A stretch of DNA of 64,000 nt from Chaetoderma sp. LZ-2023a (lineage: Eukaryota > Mollusca > Caudofoveata > Chaetodermatida > Chaetodermatidae), in contig CM067360.1 in NCBI GenBank assembly GCA_034401795.1, positions 47,276,260 through 47,340,259 on the forward strand. The letters are read 5' to 3'. A program made the position numbers and the translations under genes. Below are positions 1 to 11,793 of this stretch, piece after piece (position 1 is the first letter of the stretch; the number at the start of each line of letters is the position of its first letter). Under the pieces are notes generated by a model. The model was not told the origin of the DNA and ran no database searches. It was given only the letters and a program-made list of their open reading frames with translations.

Positions 1-324
1 ATAATGACCATCTTTTGGTCACCATCGAATTCGGCCCCGACACATTGAAATTCCCAACCCCGATTATGTAGATGTCGGCCCCGATTCATTTCCGGCCCTG
101 ATTATGTATACACCGGCCCCGATATATATCCGAAATTGTGTTAACTATATAGGCATCAATGCGGCGACGCTATTAATATGTTGTAACCAATAATTTTATA
201 TTTGTTCTGTTTTCAGAAGACGCTGCAATATGCCCGTATTCATGGCTATGACCATAAGTACTATTACCAGAATGCATGTTTGGTTAGTAAGTTTAGGCTA
301 GTTGGTGTCATCTGATATGCATAC

Positions 325-329
<5 letters not shown>
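1..329. other. non-coding, repeated CGGCCCCGAT phrases
   Basis: No gene is seen. Near 30-125 the phrase CGGCCCCGA(T) recurs about four times, each followed by an AT-rich stretch, which looks like the end of a short degenerate repeat array that starts outside the window. Confidence 0.35.

Positions 330-388
<59 letters not shown>
322..388. repeat. (AT)n microsatellite
   Basis: Nearly pure alternating A and T, interrupted by one TTT. Confidence 0.9.
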
Positions 389-390
<2 letters not shown>

Positions 391-660
391 GTATACATAT
401 AGACTACTCACGACTCTCACCGCGAGAAGGTCAGCCTATTGAGAGCCAGGTTAGTATAAACAAGTGCTTGTGCATGCAGTGATTAAAGTTAATATTAAAA
501 TTATTATTATGCATGCTTGCAGCTTATAAATCACCATGGTTCAAAATTAGTCCAAGTATTAATAAAGTTACTCATTATTAAATCAGTATTACGCTCACAT
601 AATCAGTATTACGCTTATAAATCAATATCATCATCATCATCAAGGTAACTATACAGGTAA

Positions 661-760
661 CCTGTTGAATATTTTTGATAACAAATTTTACTGGGCATAC
701 TGTTGCTGTCTCTGGAAGCAACAGCGCCTAATCAAATTAATTTCAAAATAGTCAACAACA
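661..760. repeat. core-palindrome hairpin copy
   Basis: Left arm TGTTGAATATTTTTGATAAC and right arm TTTCAAAATAGTCAACA are inverted around a centre with CTGTTGCTG and CAGCAACAGC-like halves. This is a diverged copy of the central palindrome found in many small elements between 16 and 52 kb. No flanking terminal repeat was identified here. Confidence 0.6.
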
Positions 761-769
761 TGTTTATTA

Positions 770-1680
770 AATACAAATATTAAAGATGTTATGAGGACTA
801 GATACCCGATCGCTCTGATTAACTTGACAATCATAATACAGATTCTTCTTTACTAGAAGAACAAAATGCTTTTTTAATTTTTGTAATCGGCCCAGCCAAA
901 GCTGAGATAAGCATATAGCAACCACCTTGACAACCAAACGTTTTTAGCTATCGCGCTAGAGTTGTGACGTCACACCGGGATGACACCAATTCCTATTAGT
1001 CTAGATTATTATCTCGGGAGCAAAGCTAGGCTCTCTACTGCTGCGCGTATTATACACCTATGCACCTATTCTTTGACAATTCATTGTTCACACAGGGACA
1101 CTACATTGTTCGAGATGCACAAAGGTTCAATAATATCGAAGTTGATGATATTTTTGTTGATTAAAATTTAAAGGACAGACCTCATGGTCACTGCCTGACA
1201 TCACAATTCTAACGTATAGGCCTGTTAGAGGTGACAGTAACATCGGAGTTCGTGTACGTGAGTTAGGCTATATTTAATCAAACCCACCCACGCACTTCTT
1301 GGATTACAATTCTACAAATGCATATATATGTTATCTTTCTGGATTGACTGCAGAGATTTTGCATATGTGATAGGCATGCATGTATACAACTTTTTAAATG
1401 ATAGTTAAGTAGGCCTACACCGCTCAGTGCACATAAGATCGCAATTTACCATTGTGTAGGCTTATGAATAAATTTATGATTGCACTATAGCAGTTACTTC
1501 AGTTATGTGTTTAAAGTTAACTAAAATGTTGGGTAAATATAAATCTAATCAAAACTAATCTATTTGCGTATAGTCTACATTGACATATTATTGACAGTAC
1601 ACGGTTTGTTTACAATTTAGGCAGCAGTCGAGGTGCGTAGCGAGGCTTTCACTGCCGTCCGCACGCTTATAGTACAACTT
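770..1680. other. no gene recognised
   Basis: AT-rich sequence. The 63-codon open frame at 980-1171 has no recognisable domain, and its composition does not stand out from its surroundings. Nothing else is supported. Confidence 0.4.
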
Positions 1681-1689
1681 AAATAACAT

Positions 1690-1849
1690 ATACTGTTGAA
1701 TGTTTTGAACATAATTGGGTTGGATTTCAACCCAAATTGTATTCAAAATATTCAACAACGTTTCTTGTATCTTGTTCATATGGCTCTAACTACCATATTT
1801 GTGTTTTTTCTTTGGAAGCATTTAAACTTATTTATGAGCTGCACTGTAA
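1690..1849. repeat. miniature element fragment, CAGCTCATAAATA family
   Basis: It contains an imperfect central palindrome (ACTGTTGAATGTTTTGAAC against TTCAAAATATTCAACA around a GGGTTGG/CAACCC centre). It ends in TTATTTATGAGCTGCACTGTA, the complement of the left end seen in the copy at 42563-42789. The left end was not found. Confidence 0.5.
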
Positions 1850-2090
1850 GTAAAGATGATATACGCTAGCGACCTCTGAACATCAGTCAGTTCACCTACC
1901 TATTTAAAATTTGTCATTTAATCTCGTTATTTGGGCTGCCTAACATTTTTCTCACTCCAAAGTGACGCTATTGTGTTTAAATAGTGTAGTAGACCATAAA
2001 ATTAATTAAAACTCGTTATCGACCGCAAGTCCTCACAAGACCTTTAAGTACAAATTTCAATTCATATAATGTGACAGACTAGTGACTCGG

Positions 2091-2174
2091 ATAATGCAGC
2101 TTATTGGGCCCATGCCGGGCCGATACTTTAACAGCCCGGTATCGGTCCGGCATCAGCCCAGTAAGCTGCATTAT
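2091..2174. repeat. GC-rich foldback palindrome
   Basis: ATAATGCAGCTTATTGGGCC at the left pairs with GGGC-CAGTAAGCTGCATTAT at the right. The arms continue through GCCGGGCCGATAC against GTATCGGTCCGGC around a loop of about 9 bases. It is much more GC-rich than its AT-rich surroundings. It is probably a small foldback element. Confidence 0.6.
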
Positions 2175-2319
2175 CAAGGAAGTGGTTTACCGGAAAAAAA
2201 CCCCACATGATTAAATTACATGCGACTATGTATATACGACTATATATATAGTCAGCACCAGTAATAACACTTTGGAACTATTGAAAAGCCGATCAAAAGC
2301 ATCTTCTTCTAGAGTTAAT

Positions 2320-2440
2320 TTCAGACCAAAGGAAGACTATTTTTGACAATTTACCACTACCATGACTGGCTCGATAACAGAACCAGTCATTTCAATTGTA
2401 AATTTTCAAAAATACTATTCCCTAGTTCTGCAAATGGAAT
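2320..2440. repeat. TTAA-type hairpin element copy (family H1)
   Basis: GAAGACTATTTTTGACAATT, then CATGACTGGCTCGATAA, a short loop, then the complementary arm ending in TTTCAAAAATACTATT. It belongs to the family whose best copies are at 11590-11735, 18137-18345 and 45825-46043. The terminal repeats are not clear in this copy. Confidence 0.65.
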
Positions 2441-2609
2441 TTTTCTATTAATTAAATTGAAATTTTTTGGAACATTTGAGTATTAAAGTGTTACTATAGT
2501 TAATAGTTTATAATAATGTAAAGATGTGACGGGTGCATATTAATAGTGCCAGAGTTAGTAAGAACTGAAAAACACAACATGATTAGTAATAACATTCAAC
2601 CCATTTGGC

Positions 2610-2811
2610 CTACTCCTCTTCGTCGTCATCATCACCCATCTCCATCTCTGGTCTTGGACAGATGAGATGACTGCCAGTAGGCCCCTTGCCGTTCTCACGT
2701 TGGCATCATATTCATCCCACAGTGTCATCAATTTCTGGTTCACGTATCTCGCACCAGGACGCTGCCGACGAGTTAGATCTTCGCGCTGGACCAGTACAAT
2801 TTCCATAGTTA
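2610..2811 (-). pseudogene. MULE-like gene, distal half of last exon
   Basis: It reads MEIVLVQREDLTRRQRPGA and ...QKLMTLWDEYDANVRTARGL, the usual C-terminal helical part of this family. An acidic tail (EMEMGDDDDEEE, stop at 2612-2610) follows in a shifted frame. It continues the exon at 13807-13748 exactly at the target repeat of the hAT insertion. Confidence 0.7.
2806..2811. repeat. left target-site duplication TAGTTA of the hAT-like element
   Basis: TAGTTA directly precedes the terminal repeat CAGGGTTCCCA. The same six bases follow the opposite terminal repeat at 13748-13753. Confidence 0.8.
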
Positions 2812-3449
2812 CAGGGTTCCCATGCAGGTATGGAAGTCTGGAAAAAGTATGGAAATTTAAGAAAACCATTTCCAGGGCTGGAAAAGCTATGGAAAATTAG
2901 GTATTTCGTGGTACCGCTATGGAAAAGGTATGGAAAATTAAAATATCTGGATTTGTAATTTTTTCTGGCAGCCATTTTGTCAACAAACACTTTCTTGTTC
3001 CTGGTTTCGCAAGTCTGGATTAGGTACCTCTAACCACCAAGCTCCAATACATCGCGATTACCGGAAACGTTGCACGCGTGAGCAATACATGTCTGAACAA
3101 GTTTGGATTGGGTCCCGGTAACCGTTGTGATTGTATAAACTGCGTAGAAAACTCTGGTACATCGTGATTACCGGGAACTTGAGTAATATATGTCTGAACA
3201 TGAATCCTGAAAATAACTATTTATTCTCGCAATTTTCATATGTTTGATCAATTGGATATAATCAATATTCATGTGAGTATTGCGAAAACGATTTTATCTC
3301 TAAATTATGTTAGTAAAGTGAGATAAATTTTGTTGTATAGTTTTCGAATTTCTTATGCTACCGCGATCATGGGAAAGTGTAAATATTCAGTTTTGTGGTA
3401 AACTCCAGCATGTCGCGAGGATTATACTTCTGTGACCGGTTCAACTGTA

Positions 3450-4253
3450 TTTCCCAATCAATTTTGTAAGCATAGATGGCTAGAAAATGTTCCTGTAATT
3501 GAATGTGTGTTAGAAATCTGGCCACACATTGTTAAATTTGTCGAAGCAGCCAGCACAAAGAAAGATGACATCAATGAACCAAAATGATGCTGTAAAAGAC
3601 AAGCTATTCCTAGTTCGGGCTAATGTGTTTTTGTCTATCGCTAAGGAGATTTCACCATTCCTAACCAAGTACCAGACAGACGTGCCGATGTTACCATTTC
3701 TTGCTGACGACCTACAGAAAGTAATAATATCCTTAATGGATAGATTCATGATAGACGTGAGTAACACAGTGCAGTCTGTCACAAAATTGATTACGCTTGA
3801 TGTATCAGATAAATCTCTGCACAAAGACACCACCAAGATAGACCTAGGATTCAGTGCCGAGAGATTATTAAGAGACCTGAAAACAGCAAAGACTATTTCA
3901 GAGAAGGATGCGTACTCAGTAAGGTCAGACACAAAGAAACTTCTGATTACATCTGTGTCACGGCTATTAGCGAAATCGCTAATTAGGTATGGTGTAGTTC
4001 GTAATATGGCCTGGCTCCATCCAGTTAAAATTGTGACAGCTGAAGCTGAATGTATTATTCAGCTTAAGAAGTCCCTTCAGATTCTAACATGCAAACCAGG
4101 TGAATGTTAATAAGTGTGATGACATCATTAACCAATTTAAGGATTTTGCCAATGAGAATATGACCAACTCAGATTTCTTATCTTTTTCTTCTGCTACATC
4201 TAGGCTGGATCAGCTAATCCATAATAACATGTCAGTGAAACCAGCATATTCAG
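3450..4253 (+). pseudogene. hAT-like transposase, middle part (left of the DIRS insertion)
   Basis: It opens with FPNQFCKHRWLENVPVIEC and IWPHIVKFVEA, then SPFLTKYQTDVPMLPFLADD, motifs of an hAT-like transposase family common in marine invertebrates. The long frame 3529-4110 continues in a different frame from about 4100 to the DIRS boundary, so the reading is already interrupted here. The N-terminal BED-finger part expected in hAT proteins was not found in the 600 bases before. The region is interrupted at 4253 by the DIRS element, and the C-terminal part resumes at 11040. Confidence 0.7.
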
Positions 4254-4407
4254 TTCTCCTTCGATCAATACTCACCATTCTGTTACTTCTGATATACAGC
4301 TGGCCCTGACAGCGGCTCTAGGATTATAGACTTAGAAAGCTTTACCGACTCCTGGGAACCGGGTACTCGGCTCCCAACTGCCGAGTACCCGTTTACCATA
4401 GAGCTCA
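4254..4407. repeat. left inverted terminal repeat of DIRS copy A
   Basis: It begins TTCTCCTTCGATCA (unique to the left end), followed by 142 bp identical to the complement of the right repeat. It contains an internal hairpin GGGTACTCGG...CCGAGTACCC. Confidence 0.88.
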
Positions 4408-5339
4408 TTCTTGTTTGCATAGCAACAAGAGCAATACATGCTTTCTGCATTACAGATTTTAGTGGGGTTTTTTTTTGTGAAACAAAAGATCTAAGTCTTT
4501 AATCTGTGATAGTTTGTGTGTTCGTGAAAGGATTAACAAAGGACTATGGAGAATACCGCCGAAGATAACCAGGTTGTATCATTCTTTATTATCCATAGTT
4601 AAAAGACTTAGGTCTCTAAATTTCGTTGTGTCGCATGTTCCAATTTCTGACCCCATAGAATCTGGGACGTGTGCTAACAACGATATATATGCCAGACGAT
4701 CGCCTTCTTTAACCCCCAACAGGCGATCGGCAGATATGAAAATAGGTGTTTGCTACGGTATTTCTAACACGAATATCGGCTGACGTCGTTTCTCCGTAGA
4801 ATCCGAGCGGGTGACGTCACACCCGGTCGCTCGGATGTTTATGTGAAGAAAATTTTTTTTCATTAATTCGCGCATCTTGTTCTGGGTGCTGCGTACTAAA
4901 AATGGTACCGGAAACTTTAGAATGATCAAGTTTACGTGCGATCACGATCGGTTTGCAATGATCGGTGGTTTCAAAATTCTTGAGTAGATGCGTGGTCTGC
5001 GGTTTTACCGTGTGATACAGCAGTTTGTTATACATTTTGTTGTTTTCTTCACATATCGTGCTGCTTTCGTTAGGAGTATAATTTATATTGATTAGTAAAT
5101 ATACCCCGAATGCTATGCGATATGATTCCTGGAGCCGTTACACATCCTGGAGGATCTAATATGGGTGTGTTTGATGCCCGCCGCGTTCTTGTCGTCATAA
5201 TCAATGCGATCGTTGTTGTGGCGGGATGGGGTGCGGGGAGGTTACGGTTAAAAATTAATTGTCTGCCTTCCATCCGGGTCTTTGTTCCGCTTGTTTATTG
5301 TAGGTTTGTGCTTATTTTATAGGCCAAGCCAGCCCCGCC

Positions 5340-7149
5340 ATCATGTGATGAATGCCATAAGTTTGTCCGTGTAGTGTTCAAGGACCATGCTTGTTTTAGG
5401 TGTTCCCTGTGTAATATAGATCATAGGTGTAATGTTTGTGCAGTGTGGTCCGTCGAGATGATGGTTAAGTTCCTTGCCCAGAAGGACTTGGCTGGGTCTG
5501 ACGCGGGGTCAGGCGGTCCGAGACGAAATCGTGGAGCGCCCGGTTCGGCCGGTGGGGGTGCTCCACGTCCCCAGCTGGAGGTGGCGGAGATGGCACCGGC
5601 GGCGTGGTTTGGTCCGGCTATGCAGGGTTTTCTGCATAGCGTTCTGCCCACGCTGGTGTCATCCCTGCTACCAAAGGTTGGGGGGCAGTTTCTCCCCATG
5701 CCTGGTACGGATCCTGTCCTTGGACAGGATTCTGGACTGGTTACCGAGGGGGCCGTCTCGTACGGCCCCCTGGCAGTCCCGTCTGGCTTCGGCCAGACGT
5801 GTTCTGTCTCTCTGCGGCCACCTCCGGGTGGTCCAGTAGCGGTGGCCGGTCCGTCAGGTGTGGAAGCCGTCCGCCAGGACGGCTCCACGGTTGACTCGTC
5901 TAGTGACGGCTCTTCGGAGTCTGAAGACGAGGAGGCCGAGGAGGAGAGGTTGCTGCGGCCCATGAAGCCACAGGTGGAGAATGGCGCCCGTGTCCGGCTA
6001 CGGTTCCGCGACTGTTACGGGTCCGTACGGTTTTCCGTGCAGACCTACCCCATGGACCGGAGTGTTTCATGGGGTGGCGGCGGAACCGTGTGGTAGCGGA
6101 GTGCCTGGCGTGTCAGCCGTGGCTCCTTGCCGGGAGGCCGTGGCTGGCAGACCCGTGAGCACGTCAACGGGTGACATGTTTGCGGGGGTGTCTTCGTCGG
6201 AGGTAGATTGGTCGGATGCTCTGGCATGGCTAGCCATGGTTGACCCGTCTGTGGTTTCGGCCACGGTCGATGAAGATGCGCCCCGTGCGTCGATTAGGAC
6301 GGGGATTTTGCCCGCGGCCCGGATCCAGTCAGTGGGACTGGATCCACGGTTCATAGATTTGTTGGATGCTATTTATTCCCGCGGGGGGAATACGACAGGT
6401 ATGGTGTAGTCCCGTCGGTCACGGAGTATGACCGATGGGTACTGGGAGTCCAGAGTGCCGGGTCGGGTGGCCCCGGTCCGGCACTAGTGGATAAGTCTCA
6501 AGTACACCAGGAAGAAGTCCTGTCCCTATGCGATGAGTGTGTGAGGGCAGCGATGAGCGCTGTCAATCATTCTTATCGTCTCCTTCAGTCGGTGTGGGCT
6601 GAAGCGGGGGAAGGCCACCCTGTTCCACCTGTGGTGCTTTCATGTGTTAATGATGGCTTGGTGCTGTCGATGGACGCATTGGCAAGGGTGCAAGCGCGAG
6701 TGACGAAGTGCAGGAGGCAAATGGTCATTGACCATATGCGTCCGGCTACGGCAGTCAGGGAGCGTCTTCTTGGGACGCCCCTGACAGGGCCTAGCATCTT
6801 CGGTGGCCAAGCGCGGGCCATCTTAGAGGATACCGCCAGTATCGCGCAGAATCGGTTAGCGGTAAACCTACAGCTAGAGCTAGTGCGGCAAGCGCACGCA
6901 CTAGAGGCTGTGGGGAAACCGCTAACGGGACAGCCTTCAAAGAAGCAGAAGAAGCATAAGGGCAAGGCGAAAGCCAGGCCTGTTGCGACTTCTGCTTCAG
7001 CTGGGTTTTCGGAGCCACCGCCGGCGAAGAAGCCCAGGAAGGTTGTAGAGGCGCCTACCCTCCCCAATGTTGCTCCTGACCGCCCTAGGGGCGGGAAGGG
7101 GAAGGGTAAGGCCTCAAAGGGCGGACAGAAGGGGCCGAAGCGTACCTGA
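5340..7149 (+). other. Gag-like region of DIRS copy A
   Basis: A Cys/His cluster (C-x2-C, H-x-C-x2-C-x2-C, C-x2-C-x2-W) near 5345-5450 is followed by proline/glycine-rich and basic coding sequence. The last open frame, 6487-7149, ends in a Lys/Pro-rich basic tail, as expected for a nucleic-acid-binding structural protein. The same Cys/His cluster is found in copies B and C. It is part of a fossil element. Confidence 0.65.
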
Positions 7150-7299
7150 GGGTACGAAAGCTCCCTTCATATCCGCCTGGACCGCGCCTGTGCGACAGGA
7201 ACAGCGGTGCCAGTTATACCCGTCGTGCCTAGAACGAAATGGTTCTCACTCTCTCTCGTTAAGAAAGGGGGGGGGGGGGGGGCGGACTGTGAGCCGGAC

Positions 7300-8900
7300 A
7301 ACCCCGTTAGACGTCGAGGCGTCTATGGTGGGTGGAAGGCTCATGCGTTTCGTCGAGGCCTGGCGAGGTGTGACGTCAGACAGTCTGGTCCTGGGATGGT
7401 TATCCCAGGAATACATGCCGGAGTGGTGGGATTTTCCACCACAAAATCTGTCTTTGGCACCAGTCTGGACACCCGTACCAAGGGAGCCAGACAAGTTAGA
7501 AGCCGTTCAAAAGGAAGTGTCGGGTTTGCTTCTGAAGGGAGCAATAAAACCAGCAAACCGAAACACTCCAGGCTTCTATTCAAACATGTTCCTTGTCCCC
7601 AAGAGCACAGGGGGATGGAGACCCATACTCAATCTCAGGCCATTAAATTGGTTTATCCATACGCCTCGGTTCCAGATGGAAACGCCGAGGTCGGTAATGG
7701 CGGGATTGAGGAAAGGAATGTGGTGTGTATCGATCGATCTGAAAGATGCATATTTCCACATTCCTATGAATCGGAGTTGGCACAGGTTTCTGAGATTTGC
7801 GTTTCAGAATCAAGTATGGGAGTTTACAGTTCTCCCGTTTGGCCTGTCGACAGCTCCGAGGTTTTTCACAAGAGTGGTCCTTGTGGTGACAGCGTTTCTC
7901 AGAAAAGAGAACGTGGCGCTACACACCTACATAGACGACTGGCTGCTCAAGGCAGACTCGCCAGCCAGGTTGAACGTGGATACTGCTCTGACTCTGAAGT
8001 TACTTTCAGATCTAGGCTGGATAGTCAACAAGGAGAAATCCGAGTTGACGCCCACTCAACATTTCGTTTATTTGGGGATGCGATTCGACCTCGAGGAGGG
8101 CAGGGTTTACCCGTCAGAGCCCAGAGTGGTGTCTCTGTTAGCCATCCTCAGGAGTTTTCGAGTGGGAAACCACATTCAGGCGAGGCGGTTCCTTCAGATG
8201 CTGGGCATGATGGTCTCCATGGAGCAGGTTATCCCGTACGCTGCTCTAATGCGAAGGCCTATCCAGTTGTATCTGATGTCTCTGTGGAAACAGAGAACAG
8301 AACCCCTGTCAAAACTGGTGCCAGTTTTGGAGCCGATAATATCGCATCTTCTATGGTGGAAACAGCGTCAGAATCTCGCTGCACCTACCCCACCCCCAGC
8401 TGTCCGTCTACACGGATGCATCGCTGGAAGGGTGGGGTGCCTGCCTGGGGGAACACCCGGTCTCGGGCACATGGACTCTCCCCGAGAGTCAGCTGCATAT
8501 CAATCTGTTAGAAATGATGGCAGTGGAACTGGCGTTGGAAGAGTTCCTTCCGATGATCAGGGGCAAGGTGATATTGATACGGTCGGACAATTCGACAGTA
8601 GTATCATATATAAATCGCCAAGGCGGGACCAGGTCGCCCACTCTGTGCATCAGGGTGTGGCACTTGATTCAATGGTGCAGGAATTACTCGGTTGCTTTGA
8701 AAGCAGCTCATATTCCTGGCCGATTGAACATTCTGGCGGATGCTTTGTCTCGCAGACAGAGAATCTTGCCAACAGAATGGTCCCTCAACCCTCCGGTTCT
8801 GCGACGGATCTTCGAGCATTGGGGCAAACCCAACGTGGACTTGTTCGCCACAAAGGAAAATGCTCAAATCATGACATATGTCTCGCCGATTCCAGATCCA
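7300..8900 (+). other. reverse transcriptase and RNase H region of DIRS copy A
   Basis: RT motifs: GGWRPILNLRPLN, SIDLKDAYFHIP, LPFGLSTAPRFF and the catalytic box YIDDWLLKA (near 7930). RNase H motifs follow: VILIRSDNSTVVSYINRQGG (near 8570) and HIPGRLNILADALSR (near 8710). The YIDDW box and the order RT-RNase H-recombinase are typical of DIRS elements. Confidence 0.85.
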
Positions 8901-9189
8901 AATGCCGTCGATACAGACGCTCTGGCGATAAGCTGGAGAGGGATGCACGCTTACGCGTACCCACCCACCATTCTTCTACCGAAGGTATTGGTGAAGGTCA
9001 GGGAGGAACCGTGTCTGGTCCTGCTAATGGCGCCGTATTGGCCGAGCAGGGCATGGTTCATGGATCTTTTAGATCTGCTGGTGGAAAATCCTGTGCAGTT
9101 GCCCGAGATTCCGAACATAATCTCCCAGGCCAAGGGACGCTTCCTACACGAGCGTCCCGAAATGTTCAAATTGACTGCGTGGATGTTGT

Positions 9190-10198
9190 CAAACAACGTT
9201 CCACGTCGGAAGGCTTTTCTCGACAGGCTGCTGATTTCATCGCGGCTGCGAGAAGGAGGTCAACCTTCAAGTCATATAACAACAAGGTTAACAGATTTGC
9301 AGACTGGTGTGAAGAAAAGGGTATTGATACCTTTCAATCCACTATTCAGCAAATAGCAGACTTTCTCTGTGAGCTGTTCTTTTCAGGACTAGCTCCCGTC
9401 ACAGTTGCTGGATACAAGTCAGCTTTGGCATCAGTTATCCCTTGTCTAGCCAACAGGGATAGTCCAGAGGTGGCCCAGTTAAATGTGATGTTGAAGGGAA
9501 TGAGCAATCTCCGCCCGAGACAACCGGTAGTCATTCCAGCCGGGAGTCTATCTTTAGTGCTTAATGTACTGGCCAAGCACCCTTTCGAACCATTGCGTTC
9601 GGCTAGTCTAAAGCATTTGACTCTAAAGGCGGTCTTTCTATTGGCAGCTTCCTCAGCTAGAAGGCGCAGTGAGATCCATGTGCTTTCGGCAGCGAGGAAC
9701 CGATTTATTGTTTCTGGAGAAGGTCTGCGTCTTCTGCCAAGAGCAGAGTTTATGTCAAAGAACCAATCTTTGAGATATCCCGGCAAACCGATCATTATAC
9801 CGAAGTTAACTAGGTTTGATCGTGATGCCAGTGTCTGGTGCCCGGTCCGTGCTTTGACTAAGTACAAGAAACGGACTGACTCGTTACGGTCGAACGATAG
9901 ACATCTGTGGATCTGCCATAAAAAGCCTTATGGCGCCGCATCCATGGATACTATCTCTCGTTGGGTTGTCGAATGCATTCAGACTACTCACGAGATGGCG
10001 ACTGGGCACCAGGTGCAGGGCGTAAGGGCACACGATGTCAGAGGAATAGCCGCCTCGACCGCCCTTTACAATGGTGTTCCGTTAGAGGACATCATGGCCG
10101 TTGCACAATGGCACTGTGAGTCCTCATTCACGGATTACTATATGAGGGATGTATCAGACTCAGCCAATCCACTCGCTTTAGCTGTTTTGAAACGATAG
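9190..10198 (+). other. tyrosine recombinase region of DIRS copy A
   Basis: A core-binding domain (near 9230-9430) is followed by the catalytic domain: ARRRSEIHVLS, then HDVRGIAAS and QWHCESSFTDYYMRD, giving the R...H-x-x-R...H/W...Y set of tyrosine recombinases. DIRS elements use it in place of a DDE integrase. It ends at a stop at 10198. Confidence 0.85.
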
Positions 10199-10689
10199 TT
10201 AGTGACCACACTGCTTTTCCCCTTTTTTCACTTTGGTAAGAAAAGAACCTAAAGCAGGCATGGTCAGGCGAGAGGATGTCAACCAGATTGTGTCACTGAT
10301 GGCCGAACCGGTGAATGGTTGGAGGCGGTACGTCTGAAGTCCTATTATCATAAGGTAATTCAATAAGTGAGAGTTTTTTGTATTATGTATATGTATCATG
10401 TTCATTCATCTTATATATTCATGCTCATTCCCAGGCTAATACATGGAATATGCAGGGAGTAGTTAACCCTCTTGGCATATTGGTGTTTTCAGGCGAGATA
10501 CATGTTCGTTAGTTCTCTCCCTTTTCTTAGGAGAAAAAAGGGGGGAGGGCTGTGACGCGAATGTTCCGTGAACTTGACGGTCCTTTTAGGTCTCCGTTAG
10601 TCAAGTTTGAAGTCTAAAATCTTTCTCCAAGGGGCAAAATTAGCATTTATGGCTTGCCCCTTCCCACCAGGTTACTGATCAAATCTGGT

Positions 10690-10795
10690 GTATATCAGAA
10701 GTAACAGAATGGTGAGTATTGATCGAAGGAGAATGCAGGAAATGTGAATTTCCCTTTCTCCGAGATCTAACAATACTCACCATTCTGTTATGGAC
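10690..10795. repeat. internal complementary region of DIRS copy A
   Basis: AACAGAATGGTGAGTATTG followed by ATCGAAGGAGAA is complementary to the left outer end. GCAGGAAATG...TTTCTCCGAGATCTAAC is complementary to the right outer end. The two halves meet at AGGAGAATGCAGGAAA, the exact complement of the two ends joined. Confidence 0.85.
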
Positions 10796-10860
10796 CCAGC
10801 CTCCCAGCCCCACGGAGGCAAGCCATAGTTTTCTCTTGTTTGGTGGCTATGCAAACAATA

Positions 10861-11039
10861 TGAGCTCTATGGTAAACGGGTACTCGGCAGTTGGGAGCCG
10901 AGTACCCGGTTCCCAGGAGTCGGTAAAGCTTTCTAAGTCTATAATCCTAGAGCCGCTGTCAGGGCCAGCTGTATATCAGAAGTAACAGAATGGTGAGTAT
11001 TGTTAGATCTCGGAGAAAGGGAAATTGACATTTCCTGCA
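10861..11039. repeat. right inverted terminal repeat of DIRS copy A
   Basis: 142 bp identical to the complement of 4266-4407, then about 37 bases unique to the right end, finishing TTTCCTGCA. Confidence 0.88.
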
Positions 11040-11520
11040 ATCTGTGGTTAATTTCGTGTAAGGTCCTACTTTTATCTCATGGACAGGCTTCAGTGGAAAG
11101 AGGATTCTCTGTGAATAAAGAAATTATTGTGGAGAACATGAAAGAACACACACTAATAGCACAAAGATGTATTGCAGACAATCTTAAGAGTGTAGGCGGG
11201 ATTAAGAATGTAATGATCATAAGCCACTCTTAGTATCTGCTTCTGCTGCGAGGCAGAAATATCACTCTTACCTGGATGATGAGTGACAAAGGAAAGATAT
11301 GCTAAAGAGGCGCGAGAAACGAAAGGCGGTATTAGATGAAATTGATGAACTTACGGTTAAGCAAAAATGAACAGAAATTAATATAAATACGTTAGTGAAG
11401 TCAGCAGATGATTTTGCAGAGAAAGCTGAAACCACCGGTAATCTGACTCATTTCTAAGTCTAATGCACTTAGGAGATCAGCACGAACCAAAGAGGAAGAA
11501 TTAAAATCTTTAAATAAAGA
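11040..11520 (+). pseudogene. hAT-like transposase, C-terminal part (right of the DIRS insertion)
   Basis: It reads LLLSHGQASVERGFSVNKEI then ENMKEHTLIAQR, the hAT C-terminal dimerisation segment. From about 11225 comes a Lys/Glu-rich coiled tail (LLVSASAARQKYHSYLDDE and KRREKRKAVLDEIDELTVKQ). The tail has several stops and frame changes, so the gene is dead. It continues the gene fragment at 3450-4253. Confidence 0.7.
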
Positions 11521-11589
11521 CAATTGAAACTAAACTATTAGAAATTAAGAATTAACTTTCATGCTGCCCAGAACATCCTTTGCCTATTG

Positions 11590-11735
11590 TCTTGGAAAAT
11601 GTCCATTAGCAGACCATAGAAGACTATTTTTGAAAATTTATCACTGGTGTGACTGGCTCTTTAACCAAGCCACACATTCCAGTGGTAAATTATTAAAGAT
11701 AGCCATCTCTTGGTCTGCAAATGAACATTTTCTTG
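11590..11735. repeat. family H1 hairpin element inside the hAT
   Basis: The left arm (AATGTCCATTAGCAGACC, AGAAGACTATTTTTGAAAAT) and right arm (TCCAGTGGTAAATT, TCTCTTGGTCTGCAAATG) fold on each other over about 140 bp. It is a miniature element inserted just downstream of the hAT coding remains. Confidence 0.75.
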
Positions 11736-11793
11736 GATCAAAGTTGTGCTAATTGCTCAGTGCTATATCCCTCATCCATATATGATATCTATA

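Larger units (their letters stand above)
4254..11039 (+). mobile_element. DIRS-type tyrosine-recombinase retrotransposon, copy A
   Basis: Fossil copy with full DIRS architecture. Inverted terminal repeats (4266-4407 and 10861-11002) are identical over 142 bp. An internal complementary region near 10690-10795 is complementary to both outermost ends joined together. Parts in order: Cys-rich Gag-like region, Gag-like region, reverse transcriptase, RNase H, tyrosine recombinase. It looks nearly whole, with perhaps two or three interruptions. Some of these may be the overlapping-frame layout the family is known to use. Identical end repeats and long open frames suggest a young insertion. Its GC content is well above its surroundings. 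Confidence 0.9.

Noticed and set aside
980-1171. 63-codon open frame near the window start
   Set aside because: No domain, no splice or start context, and a length expected by chance.
4514-4783. 89-codon open frame near the left end of DIRS copy A
   Set aside because: It lies in the leader of the element, has no domain, and has no counterpart in the other copies.
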